The position numbers were made by a program, and so were the translations under genes. The notes under the pieces were generated by a model. That model was not told the origin of the DNA and made no database searches. It worked only from the letters and a program-made list of their open reading frames with translations. Below are positions 7,054-15,290 of a DNA stretch of 64,000 bases, one piece after another (the stretch's first letter is position 1; every line of letters begins with the position of its first letter). Source of the stretch: Nannocystaceae bacterium (GTDB lineage: Bacteria; Myxococcota_A; Polyangia; Nannocystales; Nannocystaceae); NCBI GenBank assembly GCA_019694555.1, contig JAIBBS010000018.1, positions 1 through 64,000 on the forward strand. Reading direction: 5' to 3'.

Positions 7054-9393
7054 GTGCGCGGGCCCGTGGATCTGCCCCAAGCCCGCCGCCGTGGCACCGC
7101 GCTGACGTGGCTCGCGCTCGCGGCGGTGCTGACCTGCGGCGTGTTCGTGGCGCTGCGGCTGCGGGTCTCGACCGAGATCACGCACTTCGCCATCGACCCC
7201 GACGACGCCGAGGCCGGGGCCTGGATCGCGCAGCTGGGTCAGGGTGAGCCCGCGCGCACGATGATCGCCACGGTCGACGCGGCGACGCCGGCCCGCGCCC
7301 GCGCGGTCGCGATCGAGCTCGCGGCGCGACTGCAGTCCGAGCCCGAGGTCGCGTGGGTGCGGACCGGGCCCGAGCCCGGTCTCGGCGAGCGGTTGTTCGC
7401 GGCCTTGCATCCGCGTCGCTTTCGCTTCGTCGATCGCGAGCCGCACACCGGCGTGCCCGCGCGCTTCGACGACGCCGGGCTCGCGGCCATGGCCGGGCGG
7501 CTGCGCACCGAGCTGTCGCGGCCCAGCGCGCCTGCGATCAAGCGCCTGGCGGTCAGCGACCCGTGGCTGATCGTGCGCGACCGACTCGCGGAGCTCGAGG
7601 CGATGCAGGGCGGGCTCGCGCTGGCGCAGGGTCAGTTCGTCACCGACGACGGCGCGGCGGTGGTGCTGCTGGCCACGCGCCACGGTCCGTTCGAGGGCAG
7701 CTGGCAGGCCCCGCTCGACGACGCGTTCGCGGCGATCGAGGCCGAGCTCGAGTCCGAGGGCGACGTGACCATCGAGCGCAGCGCGATCCATCGCTTCGCG
7801 GTCGCGGCCGAGCGCAGCATCCGCGCCGAGGTGCAGTGGCTGTCGATCGCGTCGAGCGTCGGCGTGCTCGCGTGCCTGTGGTGGGGGCTTGGGCGGCTGC
7901 GCTTCGTGCTGCTGGCGTTCGTGCCGATGGCCGCGGGCGTGATCGTGGCGCTCGCGGCCACGCTGCTGGCGGCGGGCCAGGTGCACGCGCTCACGCTCGC
8001 GTTCGGCACGACCTTGGTCGGCGTGTGCGTCGACTATCCCGTGCACCTGTTCGTGCACGTGCCGCTGCGCGGCGAGGACGGTCGCGCGCCGCCGGGGCTG
8101 TGGCCGGGTCTGCTGCTCGGTGCGGGCACCACCGCGGTGGGCTTCGCGGCGCTGGGTCTGACCGGGCTGCCGGGGTTGCGCGAGATCGGGCTGTTCGCTG
8201 CGATCGGGGTCGTCGTCGCGCTGGTGGTGTCGCGCACCGTGGTCGCGCCGTGGCTGCGCGCCGAGCCGCGACCGCCGCGATGGCTCGCGCGCGCGGTCGA
8301 TCGCGGCGCGCCGGCGCGCGGTGGGGTCGTCGTCGCCGCGGTCGTGCTCGCGGCGGTGGCCCTGGGTGGTCTCGGCATCGCGCGGGCGCGGTGGGTCGAC
8401 GACGTCCGCGTGCTCGCGCCCAACCCGGCCGCGCTCGCGGCCGAGGATGCGCGCGTGCGGGCGCGGGTCGATCGCACCGAGCTCGGTCGCATGTTGGTCG
8501 CGCGCGGGGCCGATCTCGAGGCCGCCGCGCAGGTGCAGCTGGGCCTGTGGCGAGCGCTGCGCGACGAGGGCCTGTCGGCGGCGCCGCGCTGGTCCGCGGC
8601 GATTCTGTGGCCGGCGTCGGTGCAGCGAGACAACCTGCTGGCCGTGCGCGCACAGCCGGATCTGACCCGACGCATGGGTGCGGCGCTCGCCGCCGCGGGC
8701 CTGGTGCCGACCGCGTTCGAGGATCCCCAGCGCGCGATCGCGGCCGACCCGGGTCCGCTCGACGTGGCAGCGCTGCGCGACGCGGGGTTGTCGAGCCTGG
8801 TCGATCCCTTCGTGCTGCAAGGGCCCAGCGGCGCCGCGCTGGTCGCGTTCATGCCGGCGCAGGTCGACGATGCGACGCTCGATCGCGTCGCCGCGGCCGT
8901 GCCCGGCGCGAGCGTGTTCGATCAGCGCCGCTTCGTGGCGGCGCTGTACCGCGAGCACCGCGAGGGCACGCTGCTGGCCTTCGGCAGCGGCCTGGCCGCG
9001 ATCGCGGCGATCCTGTGGCTGCGGCATCGTTCGGCGGCGACGTGCGCCGCCGTGCTCGCGCCCGCGGTCGCGGGCTCGATCTGCGCGCTGGGCCTGGCCG
9101 CGTGGCACGGCGGCGAGCTGCACCTGCTGCACCTGGTCGGATGCCTGCTCGTGCTCAGCATGGGCGTCGACTACGGCGTCTTCGCCGCGGAGGCCGGGCG
9201 CGCGCGCGCGGGGCAGGCCCAGACCGCGCTGGGCGTCGTGGTCGCGGCGGCAACCACCGCGCTGTCGTTCGGGCTGCTCGCGACCTCGCAGGCCCCGGCG
9301 CTGGCGGCCCTGGGTCGCACGGTCGCGGTGGGCGTCGCGGTCGCGGCCGTGTTGGCGCTGACCTCGGGTGCGCTGAAGCGAGGGCGCGCATGA
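7054..9393 (+). CDS. MMPL/RND-family exporter of the polyene locus
   Basis: The protein is 779 residues starting at GTG 7054. Two copies of the RND half-transporter layout are visible. Each has a signal-like TM (TWLALAAVLTCGVFVAL), a large periplasmic domain, then five clustered TM helices (~residues 268-410 and ~635-775) with the Gly/Ala/Asp-rich helix (TLVGVCVDYPVHL; VLSMGVDYGVFAAEAG) that carries the proton-relay Asp. Aryl-polyene clusters usually contain one such MMPL exporter, thought to move the finished lipid-like pigment towards the outer membrane. Here it heads the forward biosynthetic arm and overlaps the next gene by 4 nt (ATGA). GTG at 7066 is a possible alternative start. Confidence 0.88.
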   Translation: MRGPVDLPQARRRGTALTWLALAAVLTCGVFVALRLRVSTEITHFAIDPDDAEAGAWIAQLGQGEPARTMIATVDAATPARARAVAIELAARLQSEPEVAWVRTGPEPGLGERLFAALHPRRFRFVDREPHTGVPARFDDAGLAAMAGRLRTELSRPSAPAIKRLAVSDPWLIVRDRLAELEAMQGGLALAQGQFVTDDGAAVVLLATRHGPFEGSWQAPLDDAFAAIEAELESEGDVTIERSAIHRFAVAAERSIRAEVQWLSIASSVGVLACLWWGLGRLRFVLLAFVPMAAGVIVALAATLLAAGQVHALTLAFGTTLVGVCVDYPVHLFVHVPLRGEDGRAPPGLWPGLLLGAGTTAVGFAALGLTGLPGLREIGLFAAIGVVVALVVSRTVVAPWLRAEPRPPRWLARAVDRGAPARGGVVVAAVVLAAVALGGLGIARARWVDDVRVLAPNPAALAAEDARVRARVDRTELGRMLVARGADLEAAAQVQLGLWRALRDEGLSAAPRWSAAILWPASVQRDNLLAVRAQPDLTRRMGAALAAAGLVPTAFEDPQRAIAADPGPLDVAALRDAGLSSLVDPFVLQGPSGAALVAFMPAQVDDATLDRVAAAVPGASVFDQRRFVAALYREHREGTLLAFGSGLAAIAAILWLRHRSAATCAAVLAPAVAGSICALGLAAWHGGELHLLHLVGCLLVLSMGVDYGVFAAEAGRARAGQAQTALGVVVAAATTALSFGLLATSQAPALAALGRTVAVGVAVAAVLALTSGALKRGRA

Positions 9394-10064
9394 GGACGTG
9401 GCTGCTGGCGCTGACCGTCCTCGCGGCGTTCGCGGGCTGCCGCGTGCGCGGACCCGCGGCGGTGCCGACCGTCGACGGCGCGCTGGGGCCCCGGTTCCTC
9501 GCGCGGCAGGTCGTGGTCGCACACCAGGGCGGCCGCACGAGCACCGTGCACGCGGTCGTGCAGTACGACGGCAGCGCGCTGGTGGTCCTGGGCCTGACCC
9601 CGATGCAGACCAAGGCCTTCTCGATCCGCCAGCGCGGCGCCACGGTGCAGATCGAGGGCACCGCCGGGGTCCCGGCGCAGGCGGTGCTGCTCGACATCCA
9701 CCGCGCCTACTTCGCGGATCGGCCCCGGCGCGCGCGGCCCGACGGGTGGTCGCGCCGGCGCGACCCCGAAGGCCCCGGCACCGCCGCGGTGGACGAGCTG
9801 TGGCGCGCGGGCCGGCTGCAGCAGCGCGTCTTCGGCTCGCGCCGCGCCAAGGGCCGCCGCGCGGCCGACCGGATCCGGTGGGACGGTGGCCTGCAGGTGG
9901 GCACGCCGGCGCGCCTGCAGGTGCCAGACGTCGAGATCGAACATCCTGCGCTGCAGTTGCGCCTCGAGATCCACACCATCGAGGTCACGCCCATCCCCGG
10001 GCCCCCGCCGGCGACCGACCACGTCGACGGTGCCGACGACGAAGTCCCGGTCGAGGACCGTTGA
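9390..10064 (+). CDS. DUF3261-type lipoprotein of the polyene locus
   Basis: The protein is 224 residues, starting at ATG 9390 in an ATGA overlap with the exporter stop. It has a signal peptide ending in a lipobox (AAFAGC, Cys17). The mature region (FLARQVV...GG...VHAVVQYDGSALVVLGLTPMQ) has the beta-rich layout of DUF3261 lipoproteins that accompany MMPL exporters in aryl-polyene clusters and resemble LolB. I infer that it receives or anchors the hydrophobic product at the inner face of the outer membrane. The last ~25 residues are acidic and Pro-rich. The family call is by layout and position, not a profile search. Confidence 0.72.
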   Translation: MRTWLLALTVLAAFAGCRVRGPAAVPTVDGALGPRFLARQVVVAHQGGRTSTVHAVVQYDGSALVVLGLTPMQTKAFSIRQRGATVQIEGTAGVPAQAVLLDIHRAYFADRPRRARPDGWSRRRDPEGPGTAAVDELWRAGRLQQRVFGSRRAKGRRAADRIRWDGGLQVGTPARLQVPDVEIEHPALQLRLEIHTIEVTPIPGPPPATDHVDGADDEVPVEDR

Positions 10065-10119
10065 GTGCGATCGCAGCGCGTAGTAAGAACACGCTGCCCG
10101 CCGAAAGGACGATCTCTCG

Positions 10120-10992
10120 ATGCAAGGCGCCTTTGTCCACCTCGAGCTCCACACCGACGACACCGCCGCCGCGAAGGCCTTCTACGCCGAGCTCTTCGGC
10201 TGGAACTACACCGACGTCCCGATGGGCGACAGCTCGTACGTGATGATCGCGACACCCAAGGATCCCGGCGGCGGCATGCAGCTCAAGGGCATGCCGGATC
10301 AGCCGACGATGTGGCTGCCGTACATCACCGTCAACGACGTGCGTGGCACCGTCGCGAAGGCGCGCGCTGCCGGTGCCGAGGTGATCGTCGAGTACATGGA
10401 AGCGCCCGGCTTCGGTGCCGGTGCGATCATGCGTGATCCGACCGGCGCCGCGTTCGGCATCTGGAAGGGCGAGATGGCCGACGCTGCCGCGGACGGTGGT
10501 TCGAAGCCCGCCGACAAGGGCGGCAAGAAGGCCCCGAAGAAGGCTGGCAAGAAGGCGGGCAAGAAGGCGAGCAAGCAGGCCGAGCCCGAGCCCGCGCCCG
10601 CACCGGCACCGGCGCCCGCACCGAAGGCAGCCGAGAAGCCCGCGGGCAAGAAGGCGGGCAAGAAGGCGGCGAAGAAGGCCGAGCCCGCGCCGGCGCCCGC
10701 ACCCGCGGCTGCACCCGCGAAGGCGAGCAAGAAGGCCGCGAAGAAGGCCGACGCGCCCGCACCCGCACCCGCACCGGCGAAGGCGGGCAAGAAGGCGGCG
10801 AAGAAGGCCGAGCCCGCGCCGGCACCCGCACCCGCACCCGCGAAGGCCGGCAAGAAGGCGGGCAAGAAGGCGGCGAAGAAGGCCGACGCGCCTGCGCCCG
10901 CACCGGCGGCCAAGCCCGCCAAGCCGGCGAAGAAGGCCGAGAAGCCGGCGCCCGCAGCCAAGGGCGGCAAGAAGAAGTCCGGCAAGGGCTGA
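10120..10992 (+). CDS. VOC (glyoxalase-fold) domain fused to a histone-H1-like Lys/Ala/Pro tail
   Basis: The protein is 290 residues. ATG at 10120 is preceded by a GAAAGGACG ribosome site. Residues 1-~120 form a vicinal-oxygen-chelate half-pair (FVHLELHTDD...AKAFYAELFGW at the start; RDPTGAAFGIWK at the end), as in glyoxalase/bleomycin-resistance-like proteins. Residues ~125-290 are an extreme low-complexity tail alternating cationic blocks (KKAGKKAGKK, KKAAKK) with Pro-Ala blocks (PAPAPAPA). This matches the composition of bacterial histone-H1-like proteins and HU tails, and implies binding to DNA, RNA or another polyanion. The fusion is unusual. It sits inside the polyene operon between exporter-side and synthase genes, with 55 bp before it and 15 bp after, so it is probably co-transcribed. 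Its role is unknown. Confidence 0.85.
   Translation: MQGAFVHLELHTDDTAAAKAFYAELFGWNYTDVPMGDSSYVMIATPKDPGGGMQLKGMPDQPTMWLPYITVNDVRGTVAKARAAGAEVIVEYMEAPGFGAGAIMRDPTGAAFGIWKGEMADAAADGGSKPADKGGKKAPKKAGKKAGKKASKQAEPEPAPAPAPAPAPKAAEKPAGKKAGKKAAKKAEPAPAPAPAAAPAKASKKAAKKADAPAPAPAPAKAGKKAAKKAEPAPAPAPAPAKAGKKAGKKAAKKADAPAPAPAAKPAKPAKKAEKPAPAAKGGKKKSGKG
10500..10980 (+). repeat. Lys-Ala / Pro-Ala coding repeat
   Basis: AAGAAGGC(G/C)-type units alternate with CCCGC(A/G)CC-type units through the tail of the VOC fusion protein. All variation is in multiples of 3 bp, so length polymorphism would keep the frame. Confidence 0.8.
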
Positions 10993-11007
10993 CGGTCGGG
11001 CGCGACC

Positions 11008-12156
11008 GTGGCCCGCTATCCGATCACCGCGCTGTCGCTGAGCAATGCGCTCGGCGACGACGCGGGCGCGGTGATCGAGGCGCTGTTGGCCGGTCGCTCG
11101 GGGCTGTCGGATCGCACCGCGTTCGCGCCGCGTTGGGTCGGTGCGTGCAGCGAGCTCGATCCGCTGCCCGCGGCACTCGCCGATCGCGACACGCGACAGA
11201 CCCGCATCGCGGCGCGTGCCTTCGCAGGCATCGCGCCCGCGGTCGCGCGCGCGACCACGCGATGGGGCGCGTCGCGGGTCGCGGTGATCATCGGTACCAG
11301 CACCGGTGGCATCGGTGCGACCGAGGCCGCGTTCGAGTCGCTGCTCGGTGGCACCAAGGTCGACTTCGATCTGCGGCGGCACCACGCGATGCAGGCGACG
11401 GTCGAGGTGGTGCGCCAGCTGGCGGGCGCGCGCGGTCCGGGCTGGTGCATCTCGACCGCGTGCTCGTCGAGCGCCAAGGCCTTCGGCTCGGCCCAGCGCC
11501 TGCTCGACGCCGATCTCGCCGACGCGGTGATCGTCGGCGGCGTCGACAGCCTGTGTGAACTGACCCTGCGTGGCTTCGCTGCGCTCGAGCTGGTCGCGCC
11601 GGGACCCTGTCGACCGTTTGCGCACGCGCGCGAGGGCATCACCATCGGCGAGGGCGGGGCCTTCGCGCTGCTCGAACGCCGCGGCGACGCGGCGGTGCGC
11701 CTGTGCGGCGTGGGCGAGTCGGTCGACGCGTACCACATGAGCTCGCCGCAGCCCGATGGCAGCGGGGCCGCGGCCGCGATGACCGCGGCGCTGCAGGCCG
11801 CGGGGCTCGAGCCGGCGCAGATCGGCTTCGTCAACGCGCACGGCACCGGCACCGCGGCGGGCGACGCCGCCGAGGCGCTCGCGCTGGCGCAGCTGTTCGG
11901 TCGCAACACGCCGGTGGTCGCGACCAAGGGCGCGACCGGGCACCTGCTGGGCGCGGCCGGGGCCACCGAGGTGATCCTCTGCGCGCTGTCGCTCGAGCGC
12001 GGGCGCGTGCCCGGCAGCCTCGGCGCGACGCCGATCGATCCGAGCTTCGCGATCGACGTGGTCGAGTCGCCGCGCGCGATCGAGTGCGACCACGCGCTGT
12101 CGAGCTCGTTCGCGTTCGGTGGCAGCAACGCCGCGGTCGTGGTGGGGGTCGCGTGA
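11008..12156 (+). CDS. 3-oxoacyl-ACP synthase (ApeO-like ketosynthase)
   Basis: The protein is a 382-residue condensing enzyme starting at GTG 11008. The Cys-His-His triad is present: Cys152 in STACSSSAK, His278 in NAHGTGT, His312 in KGATGHLLGAAG. The C-terminus SSSFAFGGSNA is the usual ketosynthase glycine-rich closure. It lies directly before, and overlaps by 4 nt, a Cys-less partner. This pairing is the KS/chain-length-factor arrangement known from aryl-polyene systems (ApeO with ApeC). It should extend the ACP-bound polyene by decarboxylative condensation with malonyl-ACP. Confidence 0.92.
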   Translation: MARYPITALSLSNALGDDAGAVIEALLAGRSGLSDRTAFAPRWVGACSELDPLPAALADRDTRQTRIAARAFAGIAPAVARATTRWGASRVAVIIGTSTGGIGATEAAFESLLGGTKVDFDLRRHHAMQATVEVVRQLAGARGPGWCISTACSSSAKAFGSAQRLLDADLADAVIVGGVDSLCELTLRGFAALELVAPGPCRPFAHAREGITIGEGGAFALLERRGDAAVRLCGVGESVDAYHMSSPQPDGSGAAAAMTAALQAAGLEPAQIGFVNAHGTGTAAGDAAEALALAQLFGRNTPVVATKGATGHLLGAAGATEVILCALSLERGRVPGSLGATPIDPSFAIDVVESPRAIECDHALSSSFAFGGSNAAVVVGVA

Positions 12157-12872
12157 GCACGCTGTACGTGCAGGCCTGGTCGCTGTGGACCGCGGAGCAG
12201 GGCCCGCCGCGCGCCGAGCTGCTGCCGCCGGCGCAGCGTCGACGCTGCAGCCTGCTGTCGCGCATGGTCGCGGAGGTCGTCGGCGCGACGGTCGATGCCG
12301 CGGCGCTGGCCCGCCACGCGATCGTGTGCGGCACCGGCTACGGCGAGATCGCGACCACGGTCGAGCTGCTCGCGATGATGCGCGAGGGCGACGGCCTGCT
12401 GTCGCCGATCCGCTTCGCCGGCAGCGTCCACAACGCGCCCGCCGGCCAGCTCGCGATCGCGGCGGGCCATCGCGGCCGCAGCACCACCGTCAGCGCCGGC
12501 GCGCACACGGTGGTCGCGGTGTGGCTCGAGGCCATGGGCCTGCTGGCGGCGGGCAGCGACGCGGTGCTCGCGGTGCTCGCCGACGAGCCGATGCCCGCGC
12601 CGCTGCAACCGCGTCACGACGGCTTCGCGCTGGCGTTGTCGCTGTCGCGCCAGGCCACCGCGGGCAGCGTGGGCGTGCGCTGGCTGGGGTCGCGTCGCGA
12701 TGCACCCGCGGCCGCGCGCGTGCCCGCGGCGCTGCAGGCCAACCCGCTGCAGTCGGCGTGGTCGCTGGCGCAGGCGCTGGCGCCCGGTGCCGCGCCGCAG
12801 CCGTGCCTGCGACTCGAGCCCGACGACGAGCGCGGCCACGCCCACTGCGTCGCGGTGGAGCGCCACGCGTGA
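12153..12872 (+). CDS. Ketosynthase-like chain-length factor (Ketoacyl-synt_2, ApeC-like)
   Basis: The protein is 239 residues, only the N-terminal half size of a ketosynthase, starting at GTG 12153 in a GTGA overlap. It carries the marker GSVHNAPAGQLAIA of the short beta-ketoacyl-synthase-like family. At the place of the nucleophile it has SAGAHTVV, so there is no Cys and it cannot form an acyl enzyme. Such proteins pair with a full ketosynthase and help set chain length. The overlap with the preceding ketosynthase supports equimolar synthesis and a heterodimer. The C-terminal 60 residues are poorly conserved in appearance. Confidence 0.85.
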   Translation: MSTLYVQAWSLWTAEQGPPRAELLPPAQRRRCSLLSRMVAEVVGATVDAAALARHAIVCGTGYGEIATTVELLAMMREGDGLLSPIRFAGSVHNAPAGQLAIAAGHRGRSTTVSAGAHTVVAVWLEAMGLLAAGSDAVLAVLADEPMPAPLQPRHDGFALALSLSRQATAGSVGVRWLGSRRDAPAAARVPAALQANPLQSAWSLAQALAPGAAPQPCLRLEPDDERGHAHCVAVERHA

Positions 12873-13318
12873 GCGGCGAGTGGGACCCGCCGTATCCGGC
12901 GATCGAGCTGCTGCTGCCGCATCGTCCGCCGATGTTGCTGCTCGACGACATCGCGTCTGCCGACGCGGACGGCATCACCTGTCGCGCGCGCGTCGCCGCG
13001 GACGTGAGCGCCACCGCGCCGGTGGCGGGCACGATCCCCGCGCGCCCGATCTGGACCGTCGAGCTGATGGCCCAGGCGTGCGCGGCGTGGTTGGGTCTGG
13101 GTGCGTACCGTCGCGGCGAGCCCATCGCCGGTGGCTGGCTCGTGGGCGTGCGCGACATGGTCGTGCACGTCGACACGCTGCCGTGCGCGACCGGGCTCAC
13201 GATCCGCGCGCGTCATGGCTTCGGCGGTGAGCGGCTCGCGAGCTTCGAGTGCGAGGTGTCGCAGGGCGCGCTCACGCTGGGCCGTGCCACGCTGAACGTG
13301 CTAAGACACCCCGCGTGA
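12869..13318 (+). CDS. Hotdog-fold 3-hydroxyacyl-ACP dehydratase (ApeP-like)
   Basis: The protein is 149 residues, starting at GTG 12869 in a GTGA overlap. The opening [15 protein letters not shown] is the standard FabZ/FabA-like beginning, followed by [13 protein letters not shown], the central hotdog helix. It should dehydrate the 3-hydroxyacyl-ACP after ketoreduction so that conjugated double bonds accumulate. Position between chain-length factor and ketoreductase matches the order of aryl-polyene clusters. A second dehydratase domain occurs fused to the ligase at 20948-22585. Confidence 0.88.
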   Translation: MSGEWDPPYPAIELLLPHRPPMLLLDDIASADADGITCRARVAADVSATAPVAGTIPARPIWTVELMAQACAAWLGLGAYRRGEPIAGGWLVGVRDMVVHVDTLPCATGLTIRARHGFGGERLASFECEVSQGALTLGRATLNVLRHPA

Positions 13319-14064
13319 GCGACGAGTCCGAGTCCGCCGTCGGTCCCCGCCGCGCGCTCGTGACCGGGGCCAGCCGCGGCATCGGTGCCGCCATCGCCCA
13401 GGAGCTCGCGGCCACCGGACACGACGTGGTCGTGAACTACCGCAGCGACGACGCCGGCGCAGCCGACGTGGTCGAGCGCATCCAGCAGGCCGGCGGCAGC
13501 GCGATGGCGTGCCGCTTCGATGTCACCGACGCGCAGGCCTGCGCGACCGCGCTGGCGCAGCTGGTCGGTGCCGGCGGGCCCTTCGACGTGGTCGTGAACA
13601 ACGCCGGCGTCGTGCGCGATGCACCGTTTCCCGGCCTCGATCGCGAGCAGTGGGATCTGGTGCTGCGGACCACGCTCGACGGCTTCTACAACGTCACGCG
13701 GCCGCTGGTGATGCCGATGGTGCGGCGTCGCTGGGGCCGCATCATCAACCTGTCGTCGGTGTCGGCACTGCACGGCAACCGCGGCCAGACCAACTACGCC
13801 GCGGCCAAGGCCGGCATCATCGGCGCGACCAAGAGCCTCGCGTGCGAGCTGGGCAAGCGCGGCGTCACGGTCAACGCGGTCGCGCCCGGGCTGATCGAGA
13901 CCGAGATGATCGCGCATCTGCCGTTGACGGAGATCGTGCCGACCATCCCGCTGCGCCGCGTGGGTCAGCCGCGCGAGGTCGCGAAGCTGGTCGCGTTCCT
14001 GTGCAGCGACGACGCCTCGTACATCACCGGGCAGGTCATCGCGATCGACGGGGGCATGACGTGA
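13315..14064 (+). CDS. 3-oxoacyl-ACP reductase, SDR family (ApeQ/FabG-like)
   Basis: The protein is a 249-residue short-chain dehydrogenase starting at GTG 13315 (GTGA overlap). It has TGASRGIG at 17-24 for NADP(H) binding, NNAG at 95-98, and the catalytic triad Ser148, Tyr161, Lys165 in NLSSVS...[11 protein letters not shown]. The C-terminus [10 protein letters not shown] is typical of FabG. It should reduce the 3-oxo group formed by the ketosynthases. Coupling on both sides places it firmly in the polyene pathway and not in general fatty-acid synthesis. Confidence 0.93.
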   Translation: MSDESESAVGPRRALVTGASRGIGAAIAQELAATGHDVVVNYRSDDAGAADVVERIQQAGGSAMACRFDVTDAQACATALAQLVGAGGPFDVVVNNAGVVRDAPFPGLDREQWDLVLRTTLDGFYNVTRPLVMPMVRRRWGRIINLSSVSALHGNRGQTNYAAAKAGIIGATKSLACELGKRGVTVNAVAPGLIETEMIAHLPLTEIVPTIPLRRVGQPREVAKLVAFLCSDDASYITGQVIAIDGGMT

Positions 14065-15290
14065 GCGCAGCGCGTCGCGTCGTGGTCACGGGCATGGGCG
14101 TGGCCTCGCCGATCGGCCACGACGCCGCGAGCCTCGCGAGTGCGCTGCGCGAGGACCGGGGCGGCATCGTGTGCAAGCCCGAGTGGGCGGCGTACAAGGG
14201 GCTGTGGACGCGGCTGGCCGGCGAGGTCCGCGGCCTCACGCTCGACTATCCCCGCAAGGCCACGCGCACCATGGGCCGCGTCGCGCTGTTGTCGGTGTGG
14301 GCGACCGAGCGCGCGCTCGAGCAGGCCCAGCTGACGACCGAGGCGCTCGCGGGCCTGCGCGTCGGCATCGCGCACGGCTCGACCCACGGCTCGTCGTCGT
14401 CGATGAAGGGTCCGCTCGAGCGCGTGTTCATCGAGCACACCTTCGAGGGCATGCCGTCGTCGGCGTACTTCCGCTTCATGAGCCACACCACCGCGGCCAA
14501 CCTCGCGATCCACTTCGGCGTGCGCGGCCGCGTGCTGACGACCTGCTCGGCGTGCACCAGCGGCAGCCAGGGCATCGGCTACGGCTACGAGGCGGTGCGC
14601 AGCGGCCACGAGGACGTGATGCTGTGCGGCGGCGCCGAGGAGCTGCACGAGCTGCACGCCGCGGTCTTCGACGTGATGTACGCGACCTCGACCAAGTACA
14701 ACGACCAGCCCGATCGCAGCCCGCGGCCGTACGACGCCGCGCGCGACGGCATGGTCGTGGGCGAGGGCGCCGGCACGCTGGTGCTCGAGGAGCTCGAGCA
14801 CGCGCTGCGCCGCGGCGCGCCGATCCTGGCCGAGGTCGTCGGCTTCGGCACCAACTGCGACGGCATGCACGCGACCTCGCCGTCGGTCGACGGCATGGCC
14901 GGCGCGATGGTGCGCGCGCTCGCGGACGCGGGCCTGCCGGCGTCGGCGATCGAGTACGTCAACGGTCACGGCACCGCGACCGAGCTCGGCGACATCGCCG
15001 AGACCCACGCGACCGCGCAGGTCCTGGGCGCGGCGGTGCCGATCTCGTCGACCAAGGGCTTCACCGGCCACACCCTGGGTGCCTGCGGTGCGATCGAGTC
15101 GATCATCGCCATCGTCGCGATGCGCGAGGGCTTCCTGCCGCCCACGCGCAATCTCGACGAGCTCGACCCGCGCTGCGCCACGCTCGACTACGTGCGGACG
15201 CCGCGGGAGGCCGCGCCGACGGTCGTGATGAACAACAACTTCGCCTTCGGCGGGATCAACACCTCGCTGGTCTTCCGCAAGTTCACATGA
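14061..15290 (+). CDS. 3-oxoacyl-ACP synthase (ApeR/FabF-like ketosynthase)
   Basis: The protein is 409 residues, starting at GTG 14061 (GTGA overlap). The active-site residues are Cys165 in CSACTSGSQ, His303 in NGHGTATE, and His337 in [12 protein letters not shown]. The closing [14 protein letters not shown] and the [11 protein letters not shown] segment are shared almost exactly with the ketosynthase at 57435-58658 in the distant second block, so the two are close paralogues. In aryl-polyene systems an enzyme of this type works beside the KS/CLF pair, possibly for early elongation. It is coupled by an ATGA overlap to the flavoprotein downstream. Confidence 0.92.
   Translation: MSAARRVVVTGMGVASPIGHDAASLASALREDRGGIVCKPEWAAYKGLWTRLAGEVRGLTLDYPRKATRTMGRVALLSVWATERALEQAQLTTEALAGLRVGIAHGSTHGSSSSMKGPLERVFIEHTFEGMPSSAYFRFMSHTTAANLAIHFGVRGRVLTTCSACTSGSQGIGYGYEAVRSGHEDVMLCGGAEELHELHAAVFDVMYATSTKYNDQPDRSPRPYDAARDGMVVGEGAGTLVLEELEHALRRGAPILAEVVGFGTNCDGMHATSPSVDGMAGAMVRALADAGLPASAIEYVNGHGTATELGDIAETHATAQVLGAAVPISSTKGFTGHTLGACGAIESIIAIVAMREGFLPPTRNLDELDPRCATLDYVRTPREAAPTVVMNNNFAFGGINTSLVFRKFT

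Noticed and set aside
10299-10985. Reverse-strand Ala/Gly/Phe-rich frame that looks like a membrane protein
   Set aside because: It is the mirror image of the Lys-Ala/Pro-Ala coding repeat (Lys codons read as Phe/Leu in reverse), so its hydrophobicity is a by-product.
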